Notes under the pieces: model-generated | Told to the model about the DNA's origin: nothing | Seen by the model: the letters and a program-made list of their open reading frames with translations, nothing else | Database searches by the model: none | In this document: piece by piece, positions 33,034 through 44,879 of the stretch | Layout of the letters: each line of letters opens with the position of its first letter | Numbering within the stretch: the stretch's first letter is position 1 | From: Gonatopus flavifemur | Lineage: Eukaryota; Arthropoda; Insecta; Hymenoptera; Dryinidae | Reading direction: 5' to 3' | Assembly: GCA_018340375.1 (NCBI GenBank) | Contig: JAFFJZ010000013.1 | Location: forward strand, 1,798,001-1,862,000 | DNA length: 64,000 nt | Position numbers and translations under genes: made by a program

Positions 33034-33914
33034 TTTTCAATTATATTTTTTATTTTATTGTTAAATAAAAGCTCTTTTTAAAAAATATTTTTGTATATAT
33101 TTCTCGTATTTTATTTCAGCCTGAATTTATTCGAGTAAAAGCTTATGTTGTCCTTTTCAGTACATTTTCTCATTATATTCCCCCACTGAATTTACGATAA
33201 CCACGTATAATTTCCGGTTTTTTCGTTCTTGATAAAATTCCCGTATATTCCCCGCTTTTCTCAAAATTTCCGTATTTTAGACACCCTTTCACTGTTAAGG
33301 AGCTTTCAAGAGCTCTTTTTGGCTTATCAAGCCTTTTCATTCGATACCCATATCGTAAAAGTTTTGATTGGGTGGGTGGGGGGGTTGGGGGTGAGCTGGA
33401 GGGCATGAGGGTGGTTATTCGTGTATTGTCACCAGAACCAAACATGTGTGCAAAATTTGAGCCCGATCGCTCCAGTGGAAGTGGGTGAAATATTGATTGC
33501 AAAATTCCAGGACATACATACAAGTGAAGTCAAATAAAAGCTTTTAAGAAATAGACAGAACGAAAGTAATCGTGATATAAAAAAATGCTCGTAGTTTTCT
33601 TGAGAATATCAAAATTCGGAATTCACTCGTTAACTTTCCCCTCATGTGGCGGATGATCGCTTTGAAATAATGATTATAATTCTTGTGAAATTTAATTCTG
33701 ACACTTCGTGTAATTTCCAGTTGGTGCTCATTGGAAATAATAAGGATGAAGACAATAAATTTCCCAGCCATCCAAAGCATTTTTTTTTCGAGAACTCGAA
33801 TGGAATTGTCTCAAAATTTTTTTGAACTAATCAATTCATAAGAAGTTTTGAAAACGTTCTGTTTTGACCCTCAAACGGTAATACCTCTCAAAATCACGTC
33901 AACCGTAAACCCCC
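33034..33914. other. Interior of hAT-like element, unassigned
   Basis: AT-rich, with a G-rich patch (GGGTGGGTGGGGGGGTTGGG) at about 33370. No transposase motif was seen. Confidence 0.4.
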
Positions 33915-34184
33915 CACTGAGCATTTCCGTAAGAACCTCGTATTAATATTGTAGCAATATTGATGCGATCTTGGAAGTACCTGTTTTTCAATTTAAAAAT
34001 GCAATATTACAAAAGTAACTCACAGAAATATCGTTGGAATATCACTTGACAATGTAACATCGCTGTAATTTACTTGTAATTGAATTCTGTGATATTACTG
34101 TTGTAAGTCTCATGACAGCTACTTTCAAGATCGCATCAATATCGCTACAATATTAATGCAAGGTTCTAACAGAAATGCTCAGTG
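33915..34184. mobile_element. 270-bp MITE, CACTGAGCATTTC ends
   Basis: The ends CACTGAGCATTTCCGTAAG and GAAATGCTCAGTG, with ~65 bp of terminal inversion (GCAATATTGATGCGATCTTG mirrored), enclose a short unique core. Confidence 0.82.
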
Positions 34185-34768
34185 GGCCCGGTCTAACAGT
34201 ATGTGAGACCGATATTACTGTTTGAAGGTTAGAAGTTCGTAAATTGCTCTACTAAATATTTCTATTCTGAGGCTCGAAGCAGAAAACATCTCACTGTTCA
34301 GTTACTGACATATTCATAGTTATATTTGAAATATATCATAGAAAAACATAAACCACACAATACCACAGTTCAGAAAGAGTTTTTAGTGCATTCATTTTCA
34401 ATTCTCATAGTTCCAAATTGATTCAATATGAACTCTTTCTCAACTGAAGTGTTGTGTGGGATATCATGTTGAATGCAACTTCAAATATCTCGCAAACTAA
34501 GTGATAAAATGTTTTCTGCTTTGAAGCTTAAACTGGAATAAGTTGAAAGAATATTGATGGAATTTTGAAATTTTTCTACTGAAATCCCAACTATAGGCCT
34601 AACTTGAACTGAACCATGATATAACGTACACGTTAATGAGAATTGCCTACAATGAAGATCCAAGCGAAAATAATCATGCAAATGCCCCTTTGTAATTTGT
34701 ATTATGGAAAGAATCTTTAATAGAAAAATATTTTCTCCCATTTTATTCCAAATCACGTTTCATAGAGC

Positions 34769-34877
34769 CAGGGTGTCCAGTGGTTATGGAATTCTTACGG
34801 AATGGGTCAATTACGTGGTTTGTTTGAAAATGAGAACCAATAAAACAAACGACAAAATTCCAGATTCAAACACCCTG
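34769..34877. mobile_element. ~109-bp mini-MITE, copy 2
   Basis: CAGGGTGTCCAGTGG ... AACACCCTG. It is a second copy of the 30022-30129 element. Confidence 0.7.
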
Positions 34878-34895
34878 ATTGAACTAATAAAAGGG

Positions 34896-35040
34896 CAGGG
34901 ATGGGCACTTTTGTATCCCCGGAATACTTTTACTGGGAGTACTTTTTTTTCTTGTGTAAAATGTCTTCATGCCTTCATATGAGGTCAAAAAAAGTACTCC
35001 CAGTGAAAGTATTCCGGGAGTACAAAAGTGCCCATCCCTG
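34896..35040. mobile_element. 145-bp hAT-type MITE with perfect 8-bp target duplication
   Basis: CAGGGATGGGCACTTTTGTA is mirrored by TACAAAAGTGCCCATCCCTG, and ~55 bp of each end pair. TAAAAGGG directly precedes and follows it (34888-34895 and 35041-35048). Confidence 0.92.
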
Positions 35041-36473
35041 TAAAAGGGTTGAACTTTCCTTGCTTCTCCCTATGAATAATCATCATCATCATCATGAAGT
35101 AATCAGTCTCATAACTGGTTTGATGAAATCCTCCAATCCTGTCTATTACCCGCCAAACATTTAATTTCTACATATCTACGACAGCTCTTGTCTTGTGTAA
35201 TTCATTTCATATAACTTAATCTAGGTCTACCTTCACAAGTTTTCCCATTCATTTCCCTTTTCAATATTGTTTCCAATAAACTATCATGTCGTAAGGTATG
35301 TTCTATCAAATGAATAATGATCGACCTAGTGAAAATGGCTTGTGCTAAAAAGTGTGAGATCAATTCGAGATCACAATAAGAAATCTTTCTTAGACTCTGC
35401 CGCCCCCCTAAGTTTGCCGCCCCGGGCAGCCGCCCTGATTGCCCCGCCCTGACGCCGGCCCTGAAACCAAATGTACCGACCAACGTATCTATTCCTGGAA
35501 TCACCTGTATCACTATGTTTCCGTAAACAGTGGACAATGTTATTGAGCGTTCTCCGTAAGAAGCAAATTCTTTCGTTCTCTTATGCAAAACATGAGGATT
35601 ATTTGTAAGAATTGCTGGGGCTGAATTTTTGATGTTGCTGAAGTTTGAATCAATTATTGAAACGAATTAGTAATCGAATAACGTAATACTCAGCTGTTGA
35701 AGACCCAAAATCGTGCAATACATTCCTTGATCGATGTTTTCAGTTGCACGAAATTACGAAGAATTCATCCGAGAACATGAATAACGATGCATCATCGCAC
35801 TTTCCATGAAGCATTTTTATCAAAATGTGTTTTCGGTGATCATTCAACATCGGAAAACGTTTGCGAGACCTCTCATCATCATTCTCCACCCATCCAAATG
35901 ATTTACTCCCAAAGGTCTCAATGGCATAGCGATATCGGGCTGGAATCTGACTTTTCTCATATTATTCCTTCTTTCTACTCAAGAAAGAAGCTCGGAATCA
36001 AAAAATTGGTGAGAACAAAAACGTTTATTTCCCATCAGAGAATCCATTCGAATCTTTTCAGAATTTTGGGACGAAATTTCCAAATTAAAAAATCACATAT
36101 TCCGTTGTTTCTCGGAGGCATCATCCGTCGATTTTCCATTGCGCCATCAGAAAACATTCTTGAGACCTCTGACAACAATTTTCACCGATTCGGAGAGTTG
36201 TGCTCCCCCGTGCAAAGATGCTGGACAGCTTGAAAATTCAAAAACTCCGCAAATCCCGGTGCAAAACGATGTGCCTAGCGAGCGCTACCTCAAATCTCGT
36301 GTTCAGCCGTCAAAGTACATCATTTGGATCACAAAGAACATCTTCTACTATGTTGAATAGGTGTGCTCTAAAGAAAAATTTTTCGCAAATCGTGGATCGC
36401 TAAGGAAAGAATATTTTCATATATGCCCATGTATATGTATGTCTGTATATATATATATAAATATGTGTGTATA

Positions 36474-37743
36474 CAGGGTGTCCCATTGTAATCTTTGAAT
36501 GCAAATATCTCAAAAACATGCATCTTAAACCAAAAGTACTTCATACCAAAGTTGTTATACAAAGAGGGGGCCACAAAACTACGATATAAGTTTCATCATA
36601 GATGGCGTTATGATCGAGTGAAATGGGGTCAACATCATTTTTTTGAACGGGAACCCCCACTTTTTATTGCATATCTTGATTCTACGCAAAAAACTGAGTA
36701 ACTTTTGCTCGGAACATTTTTCTAAATTTTTGAAGATGGCGCCACAATCGATGAAAAATAAAGTCTATGAAACAATATGCGGATATCTTGGGGAATGCAT
36801 CCAAGAGCCGAAATATCTCATTCGAATGTTGTTGTTAAGAGAGGGGCTGACAGAATGGCGATATCAGTTCCATAATAGATGACGCTGTGGTCAGTAAAAC
36901 TAAGTGAACTTCAATTTTTCAAATGGAAACTCCTACTTCTTATCGCATATCATGATTCTACGCGAAAAAATGAGGAAGTTTTGTTTTTGAAACATTTTTC
37001 CTAAATTCTTGAAGTTCAAACAGTGGAAAATGAGGTTGATGAAATGAATTGAAGTCATTTACAATGTTTCGGACATGACATTTGTTGTGTTCTGTGTTTA
37101 ATTCATTCTCTGGAATTATTATTGTTTTGATTTGTTTGTTGAGCGTTGCTTCACACATAATGCAGTAGAACTTTTTCATCAACCTCATTTTCCACCGTTT
37201 CCATCTCCAAGAATTTAGGAAAAATGCTTTAGACAAAAATTCCTCATTTTTTTGCGTAGAATCATGATATGCGATGAAGAGTAGGAGTTTCCATTTGAAA
37301 AATTGATGTTGACCTCATTTTTACCGACCACAGCGCCATCTACTATGGACCTGATATCGCCATTGTGTCGTCCCCTCTCTCAACAACAACATTCGAATGA
37401 GATATTTTGGGTCTTGGATGCATTCCTCAAGATATCCGCATGATGTTTCATAGACTTTATTTTTCATCGATTGTGGCGCCATCTTCAGAAATTTAAAAGA
37501 ACATTTCAAGCAAAAGTTACTCAGTCTTTTGGGTAGAAGCAAGATATGCAATGAAAATGGAGGTTTCCGTTCAAAAAAATGATGTTGACCCCATTTTGAT
37601 CGATCATAACGCCATCTATGATGGAACTGATATCGTAGTTTTGTGGCCCCCTCTTTGTATAACAACTTTGATATGAAGTACTTTTGGTTTGAGATGCATG
37701 TTTTTGAGATATTTGCATTTAGAGATTAAAATGGGACACCCTG
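36474..37743. mobile_element. Foldback element, CAGGGTGTCCCA ends, TA duplication
   Basis: CAGGGTGTCCCATTGTAATC after TA and its inverted partner GGGACACCCTG before TA bound 1270 bp. Each arm (~550 bp) carries two diverged direct units ~275-285 bp apart, seen by TTGTT.TACAAAGAGGGG / TTGTTGTTAAGAGAGGGG, GATGGCG and GATTCTACGC.AAAAA. The axis is near 37110. There is no transposase. TA flanks suggest mobilisation by a Tc1/mariner-type enzyme. Confidence 0.85.
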
Positions 37744-38580
37744 TATAAACGCACGTGAATATGCCTCTAACACGGGTTCACCTGGGTTCGCCCATGAATT
37801 TGTCGAGAAGCCTGGAAAGCATTCATCTTGTTCGTGTTCCATACGTGTACCCGTGAAGATCAACACTCTTCCAAAATTCAAATGACGGTAACAATTATCC
37901 AAATTGGATTTTAATTCAAGGATATTATAAAAGTAACCAATAATGAAGCATTAGATCACAGCAACAGATAAATTCTTCCGAATTATTATCAAGGGTTGAG
38001 TGTTGTTTTCACAGATCTTGCAGCCTGGATTCTACCAAAGTTTAGTAGAAGAATAGTCCCTTTGTACTCAGAGAGATCTCTGGTTGCATATTTTCTCTCA
38101 CGATAAGTACGTGAAGAAATGCGAGCAGCGGCCTCTGCTAGCATTGGCTAAGGCCTAATGATTCTGCTAACCCAGAGCTCTCTTATTGGAGGAATTCATC
38201 ACCTTCGACACGCCCTAAGCCATCGACAGGGTTAACGAAGTTGACGAGTCGAGTACGCGTGAAGAAGAATGCACTCTCAATTGCCGATTCAGGACGTGAA
38301 TTACGCAAGGTTGTAGGAGTCCCGCGTTGTGATTAAGTCGTATCTTTCGGAAAAGAACTTCAACGTGGTTGAATAAGGATAAATAATCATTCCCTCAACC
38401 TAAAGGTGTTTTGATAACTAACTTAAATTGTCAAAAACAACCGTGTGAAAAATTGTGACAAGTATGGAACTGTGACTCAAATAGAATGAATCATTGTTTA
38501 CGAGAAGTACGTGATTCAAAAGTGATTGAAGGAATCACTTTTGGAACACGAAACTTCCATCCTGTAGCGGGGAATATACA
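37744..38580. other. Spacer, nothing recognised
   Basis: No ORF with a domain, no RNA gene and no repeat partner in the window. Confidence 0.4.
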
Positions 38581-38613
38581 ATAATATATATATATATATA
38601 AATATATATATAG

Positions 38614-38661
<48 letters not shown>
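38581..38661. repeat. Compound microsatellite (TA)n-(GA)n
   Basis: A TA run (38583-38612) is followed by about 20 GA dinucleotides (38613-38659). Confidence 0.95.
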
Positions 38662-38662
<1 letters not shown>

Positions 38663-38814
38663 TCGAATCTGCTGTTTCCTAAAAGTAAGTAAATCACATC
38701 TATAATCTTAGCAAATCAAAGTTTTCCCTTGATATCAAATTCTCTCGTTTGTTGCATATTTCAAAAGATTGTCCAAATCATTATACCTTGGTTCTTCTTA
38801 ATAGATATGACCCA

Positions 38815-39577
38815 TGTAGTACAGAATATTCTGAGAATATTCTCACAACATCCGTAAAATGTACTTTGTCGAATATTCTCACAAGAAGCGTAGAAGATTC
38901 GTGAATATCCATACATGATTCTTAGAATATTTGAATGAGACTGTTTCGAATATTCTAGGAACGTTCGTACAATATACGTACAAAGTTTGTGAGGAGATTG
39001 ATGAGCAACGCATGCGCAATTATCGTGATGACATGAATTCAGTAATGGCAGATCATATTGTTGACAGAGACCCATGGATCACATCTTATTTTTATTTGTA
39101 TTTGGGGAATAATAAATTTATGAAAGGTGCATTTTGATATCACAAATTTTCTCTGAGAGTGCCATATGTGTGAAAAATAATGCTCAAAAGTGTAATAAAA
39201 TATTGAGGGATGCCGTATATATTATGATTGCCTGTTGCGGTTATAAGTATCTCATCCATCCATGTGGATTCATAATATTGCTAACAATTCATGATGACAG
39301 ATGTTTAATGATAAAAAAAATTGGTTGTGAAGTAGTTTTCGGTGACATGCCGAAGTTCATATCGACGGGAATTTTCATTTTAACAGCATTTCCTTCTAAT
39401 ATTCCCACAAAATTCGTGGCATCATATTCTGAGAATATTTGAAACAGTCTCATTCAAACATTCTGAGAATGTGCGTACAATATATTCGCACGTGATAAGA
39501 ATCTCCATAGAAAATTTGAATATCCTCAACGTATGTTCTCAAAACATTCTCAGAACGTGCGTGTGCTACCAGGGGAA
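38815..39577. mobile_element. ~760-bp element with ~150-bp imperfect inverted ends
   Basis: The left text TTCTGAGAATATTCTCACAA .. TTTGAATGAGACTGTTTCGA is mirrored on the right by TGAAACAGTCTCATTCAAAC .. AAACATTCTCAGAACGTGCG. The interior (about 38990-39420) has no recognised gene. Confidence 0.65.
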
Positions 39578-39704
39578 AGTTTTCGATACATTATATTCCG
39601 AGTGTTCAATTTTCGTGAACAAAGTTGTAGAGAACTTGGTCGGATTTGAAAGATTTGTTTTTTGAAATTGAATAGATTCTTGTGAATCTTGATCTGGGTT
39701 TGAT

Positions 39705-39775
39705 GATTGAATTCCACCCCTGTATAGGGTGTCACGTCCTGGGTGTTCCCATCCAAGACGGCAAGTTAAACTAAT
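39705..39775 (-). other. 5S-rRNA-like snippet, weak
   Basis: On the minus strand, CTTGGATGGGAACACCCAGG resembles the internal control region of 5S rRNA. The rest of the 5S gene is not recognisable. It might be a 5S-derived SINE relic or chance. Confidence 0.25.
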
Positions 39776-40380
39776 TCCCCTATTTATCAATTAAGAAAGG
39801 AAGGGGTAGGATTCAGGATCTCAAAAATAGTTAGAAAAGGTGAAACCAGTCAGAAGATTTGAAATCTGGTGACATCACATGTTTATTCTTTAACTGATTA
39901 TCATATACATTGCAATTTCTTTTGGGGTGAGGCCCGCTTGAAATGACTTAAGATCACAATAAAATGAGAGAATATTTTGAATTCTATGTAGTTTAAGCAT
40001 CTACTCGCGTACTCCAGTGTTCTTGAACTTTAACGTCAGCTATTCTGAGTGTTCCCTCTAATCCACGCTGTTGAGACAAAAAAATTCGCATCTTATAAAC
40101 GTGTGACAAGAGGAAAATGTGTTCTTGAGAGGGGGAAATCAAAATTTACTGGAAATCTGAATGGAAGAGAAAATTGATGTGGTAACAATCAGTAAAAAGA
40201 ATAGAATTGAAGTAACAGGAGGGTTTGAGGGTAGCTAGTCTCTGAATATCACTGTTGAGTAGTCTCAGAGGGACAAACAATTGACTCCTATTGAGGAAGA
40301 TCAATTGTTTGTAATAGGACCGTATATGGATACGGAAATTTGGGTTATACTTACGTTGATTTCAGTTGTTCAGTTCAGTT
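39776..40380. other. Spacer
   Basis: No supported feature. Confidence 0.4.
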
Positions 40381-40387
40381 TCCAAGG

Positions 40388-40535
40388 GTTGGCCCAGCGT
40401 CGACAATCTCGGATGATGTTTAATGGTGCTTACGCTTCTGAGCGTATAGATGTTAGTTGATTTTGACTCCAATGTCAAAACCTTGAAGATCGGCCAGAGG
40501 TTGGCTTAGCGTCAGGAATCCCGGATAATGTTTTC
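40388..40535. repeat. Imperfect direct repeat, ~113-bp spacing
   Basis: GGTTGGCCCAGCGTCGACAA and GGTTGGCTTAGCGTCAGGAA (40388 and 40501) each lead to TCTCGGATGATGTTT / TCCCGGATAATGTTT. Confidence 0.6.
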
Positions 40536-42083
40536 TTGAGCTATTGCGCTTCGTTTGGAGGTAAGCTGTTACAGCTTGTTGGCTATTGAGCCGAGGAGTG
40601 TGTCTGGATCTGGCTGTGCACCCGCTTTCAAAGGCTTGTCCAGCCAATCAGAATCCGATTCTTATTTTTTTGATAGAAGGGGTTGTTTTCCTTTCTTCTA
40701 TCGCTCAGGTGTCGATCGTGAATCTTCACGATTGGCGATCGATCGATTCCCCTTCTGTTTCAATTTTAATTCATTGGTCACGGACCTAAGTTCGGGGGTG
40801 ATCCATGAATCGATAATTAGTCCCATTGGTGGGCCCTTGAGGTGGAAGGGGCTGCTACCCTTGCATACCTTCCCTTATGGGGGTGCAAGGACTTGTCGAA
40901 TCATCGATCGTAGGTTGATATATGGTGGTGGAAGGCTTGGTATAGTCCTTCCGTGGGGGGTAAGTTCCGTTGATCGAAGGATTTTCCGATCCATGCCTGT
41001 TATCACCGTTTCCTCTTCACATATCCATTCTTCCTATTTCGGTAAGGTAATATACTAATTTTCTGCTTCATCTTTCTAGTTCATTCCTTATTTGAAATTG
41101 TGTGTTAACAACTGAATTCGTTGTTTGTTTAGTATTATTTTATAAGAAGGGAATTATTTAATTGTTTTTGATTGCATGTTTTGTTCAAATTAATCTGTTT
41201 GGACTCGATTATTTCCTTTTGTTCAGGTTTTTTTGTTTGTTCAATAATTGTTTGTTTATTATTTGGTGAATGAATTGTGAATATTATTTGTTGTTTCATC
41301 ATCATAATTTGTTATTGTCCCTACTTAATTTATTTACCAAATTATTTATAAAGGAATTGAATTTATGTATAGATAGATTTATATATATATATATATTTTT
41401 AAATGTATATACGTACAAGAATACGTATATTTTTAAAGGGAAGGAAAAGTGGATATAACCATGCACATATTCACTTGATGCATACTTCACGCATACCTGT
41501 AAGGGTTTGCGTTTGACCGTTTCATTGCCTGGCGCGACGCTTGGTCGGCCGTTGTCGTGTCATCGTGTGCCAGGCTCCTTTATATGGAGTTTGGCAAACA
41601 GTAAAAAGAAAGGGTTTGGGTAGGTCAAAATTCGCGCACTCAATTGATGGGGAAAATCTGTTGCAATCATCTTCGCAATCGCATTATTCAATATTTCTGA
41701 CCGTGCTGGATGGATTGATTATGGGAGACCAAAAGGAAGAGAAATTCTTTGTTGCGATGATTGTTTCTTTTTACAGGAGTTTCTACAATTGTCATGACAG
41801 TTTCACTCCTGCTTGCCGTAATTGCAATATAATCCCCTCACGTTGTTGCAGATTCTTGTGATTCGTGCGATGTTCCTTGAGCAGGAATGATACTTTCTTC
41901 ATATTCAAGATCTGACGTCTCATCATCACCGTGCGCCGAAAATTTGTCCCTTGAAAAATTCAACGAAAATCTATGAGGACATCATGTGAAATCACTCGAT
42001 CATGAGAGATTTGCATTGATGCGTTTCAACTCAATCTACGTTTCGTTTGTCACTCAATTTGTTTATTCGTTCAGAGAAATATA
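40536..42083. other. Less repetitive stretch, no gene supported
   Basis: 40640-41060 is less AT-rich than its surroundings and contains GATCGATCG-type words and an open frame without any domain. 41100-41480 is T/A-rich with a TA microsatellite near 41381-41396. 41500-42083 holds nothing recognised. Confidence 0.35.
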
Positions 42084-43374
42084 CGAGGGTGGATTGATAA
42101 GTTTCCGGCCTGACCAAGAAAAACAACGTTTTTAAGAATTTTTTTTTTTTTATTTCTCAACATAATCTCCTCCAAGGCTGATACTTTTCTCATAGCGGTG
42201 TTCTAGTCTAGTAATGCCATCTATATAGACTGATTCGTCGAGCTCCTCAAAATACCCATTTACAGCTTCGATTACTTCTTCATTGTCCGCAAATCTCTTA
42301 CCGCCAAGCCATTTTTCGAGGTTAGGAAACAGATAATAGTCACTCGGGGCTAGGTCTGGAGAGTAGGGAGGGTGCGGCATTAATTCAAACTTCGGATCGT
42401 TGATTTTAGCCATCGCAACGATTGACGTGTGCGCTGGTGCGTTATCGTGATGAAACAAGATTTTTTTCTTCGCCAGATGAGATCGTTTAATTTTCACTTC
42501 GTGGCTCAAACGTTGCAATAAGTCTGCGTAGTATTGACCAGTGATAGTTTTACCCTTTTCAAGGTAATCAATGTATATAATACCTCTTGCATCCCAAAAA
42601 ACAGTAGCCATAACCTTGTTCGCCGAAAAATTGTTTTGCCTTCTTTGGAGTTGGTTCCCTGGTCCAATCCACTGTTTAGACTGTTCTTTGGTTTCAGGAG
42701 TGTAGTGGTGGACCCAAGTTTCGTCAACGGTTACGAATCGACGCAAAAATTCGCTTGGATTACGCTTATACAACGCCAAATTGGCGGTAGAAATGTTCTT
42801 TCGAATCAATTTTTGGTCGACTGTTAGCAAACGCGGCACCCATCTTGCACAGAGCTTTTCCATATACAAATGTTGGTGCAAAATATTTTGTACACGTTCA
42901 TATGACATCTTACAGGTCTTAGCTATCTCACGAACTTTTAATCTGCGATCTTTCAGCACTATTTGATGGATTTTTTCGATCATATCTGGAGTTGTGACCT
43001 CAATGGGGCGTCCTGAGCGAGGCTCATCAGAGGTGCTCACACGACCCTTTTTAAACTCGGAAACCCACTGCTTAACGGTTGAATATGATGGGGAGGATGT
43101 CCCCAGTGTTGAGTCCATCTCTTCTCTAATTTCCTTCGGCGTTAACCCCTTCAAATAAAAGCATTTGATGACAGCACGATTTTCCAGCTTTTCCATTTTT
43201 ACGAAAAACGCAGAGGCGTCTTGGTCAGCGTGCTCTCAAAACTGAACTAACATGGCGATCGGACCGAAACTATAGCTACAAGCTATCTAAAGATGGTACT
43301 ATAGAACGCCACCTCAAGGTAGGCCTAGTGGCGCCATCTCTTGGTCAGGCCGGAAACTTATCAATCCACCCTTG
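42084..43374 (-). mobile_element. mariner element, complete and apparently intact
   Basis: It is 1291 bp long. The ~36-bp terminal inverted repeats (GAGGGTGGATTGATAAGTTT / AAACTTATCAATCCACCCT) differ at one position, and TA lies on both sides. The transposase frame inside is uninterrupted. Confidence 0.95.
42150..43196 (-). CDS. mariner transposase, full length
   Basis: It has 348 residues, starting at ATG 43196 (AAAAATGG), the normal length for mariner. Residues 1-110 form paired helix-turn-helix domains for binding the terminal repeats (KGLTPKEIREEMD; EIAKTCKMSYERVQNIL). The linker carries WVPRLL at 119-124. The catalytic triad is complete: D158 (VTVDETWVHH), D251 (LFHHDNAPAH) and D286 (SPDLAPSDYYLF), with the D34D spacing of the family. 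It ends EGxYVE-like (LGGDYVEK). The style is closest to the irritans group. The enzyme would excise and reinsert the element at TA. No defect is visible, so this is the best candidate for an active or recently active gene here. Confidence 0.95.
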   Translation of the reverse strand: MEKLENRAVIKCFYLKGLTPKEIREEMDSTLGTSSPSYSTVKQWVSEFKKGRVSTSDEPRSGRPIEVTTPDMIEKIHQIVLKDRRLKVREIAKTCKMSYERVQNILHQHLYMEKLCARWVPRLLTVDQKLIRKNISTANLALYKRNPSEFLRRFVTVDETWVHHYTPETKEQSKQWIGPGNQLQRRQNNFSANKVMATVFWDARGIIYIDYLEKGKTITGQYYADLLQRLSHEVKIKRSHLAKKKILFHHDNAPAHTSIVAMAKINDPKFELMPHPPYSPDLAPSDYYLFPNLEKWLGGKRFADNEEVIEAVNGYFEELDESVYIDGITRLEHRYEKSISLGGDYVEK

Positions 43375-44879
43375 TACTTTACATTACTTGGACGTTACTG
43401 AGGCATCGTAATTTCCCTTCTTCCCGTTCCCAACTGAAATATCATGTTGCCTCTCCAAATGATGAATCGAAGATGACGTGGAATGTGGACAGGTCAATCG
43501 TTCACGGCGAATTCTACATTGAGCACGTTCGCCATTCAGAGATATTTCGAAATGATCCCATACAAAGCTGGGCATCTCCAAATCTAATCAATATATTCAA
43601 AACAAGTTAGACTGAAATAACTGAATTGCAAATGGAACATTCCCGAGGAATGTTTGATCATTCGAGAGATCAATTTTTTCAATGGATTTCACCTTGATTC
43701 TGAGATCGTGGAATCTCTAGGATTACGATGTGGAAATTGCTACGCACAACGGAAAGAATTATCTGTCAAATTATTGAAAATCTTTTGTGTTGGATCGAAA
43801 TGTTCACCTTCACGTGAATCGAATTGATAATGAAATTATAAATGGATGTTCAATTGTTATTCCATACACGTACACCAAACAATTTATCATTCGGGAACGG
43901 AACTCGCTATTCCCATTACAGACAAAGTCGAAATCCAGCAAACATTCGAATATATTCAATATGTCTCGCTAGGGAATCTTGAAGATATCTGAATTTCAGC
44001 CCGGCAGCGATTATGGTGGGGAAGGAACCGACTCGTCTGGGAAGTACTTGGGTCTCGGGAGTCCATACATAGGATGCGTATTGAGTCCAAGGCCAAGTAT
44101 AATGTATCAGGATTTTTCATTGAATTTTCCTTCCTGACGTTTCGTCTAGATACTGGACATTATCAAGGGGATTATCGGAGAATTGTGAATGGAAAGGTCA
44201 AAAAATTGTCTGGACCCATCATGTTGGACCAAGTACTTCCAGAACGAATTGGTTTTTCAGCCGGTCCAACATGATTGATCCGGACGATTTTTCACCTCTT
44301 CATTTTTCACTCTTGGATAATTCCTTCGATAATGTCTGGTATCTGGACGAAACTTCGATGAAGGATCCTGATACTCTATACCTCCCCATGGGATGATTGC
44401 GGGTCTTCCGGTGGGATATTCTTGATGCCTGTTCTTGATATCCTATTTATCCATCTCTGGTAGTATCTGCTTCCTTGACGTGGTGGGGAGGATGAGTTTC
44501 TCAGATTTCGATCTCTCTTTTGGATGGTATGAACTACTTGGGAGGGAGAATACGAACTGGGAGGAACCAAATCATCCTAACGCAAGAAACATTGGTGGAA
44601 ACGTAGGAAGAGCAGGGGGAAACCACCTTCCTTGACATCTTTTGATATCCTCGAGGAGATGAAATCTTTTCTCGAACCTTGAATTCTCAATTTATAATTT
44701 ATTGAGAAAAAACAAGAAGGGAGACATAATGGCGTTCTCTTGAGCAGAATATTTCGGAGAGGGAATAGACTCCTGCTCGGATCTCCGTGTGGAGGCTGCT
44801 TTAGAGAGCTTCATCCAACAAGGAAGAAACCCAAAGGGAATAAGGAAGGAAGGAGACATCCTTCGAGTTGAAGCATGAG
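43375..44879. other. Spacer, no gene supported
   Basis: Several short frames exist (for example 44074-44274), but none has a domain or splice context that I can defend. No repeat pairs were noticed. Confidence 0.4.

Larger units (their letters stand above)
32413..35463. mobile_element. hAT-like element (non-autonomous) with near-perfect 8-bp duplication
   Basis: The ends are CAGGGCCGGCGCCAGGG and CCCTGACGCCGGCCCTG, with further GC-rich inverted text (GCCGCCCCGGGC). The flanks are TAACCAAA on the left and AAACCAAA on the right, 7 of 8 matching, which is typical of hAT. The 3.05-kb interior has no transposase and is filled with other small elements. Confidence 0.8.
31480..36430. mobile_element. 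Large foldback element carrying nested insertions
   Basis: The left arm 31480-32374 and right arm 35860-36430 are inverted copies (for example CGCAATAGAAAACCGACGG versus CCGTCGATTTTCCATTGCG, and TTCTTTCCTTAGCG versus CGCTAAGGAAAGAA). The left arm alone has a ~305-bp insertion (31806-32112). The centre holds a hAT-like element (32413-35463). Without these the element would be about 1.6 kb. No protein was recognised. Open frames in the arms are mirror images of each other. Confidence 0.82.

Noticed and set aside
36474..37743. Overlapping open frames in both arms of the foldback
   Set aside because: They are mirror translations of the same arm sequence, have no domain, and start in different places in each arm.
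38491..38697. Frame with a Ser-Leu repeat
   Set aside because: It is a translation of the (GA)n microsatellite.
40555..41058. 167-codon plus-strand frame
   Set aside because: It starts at TTG, has no domain or conserved motif, and a composition-driven open frame is likelier.
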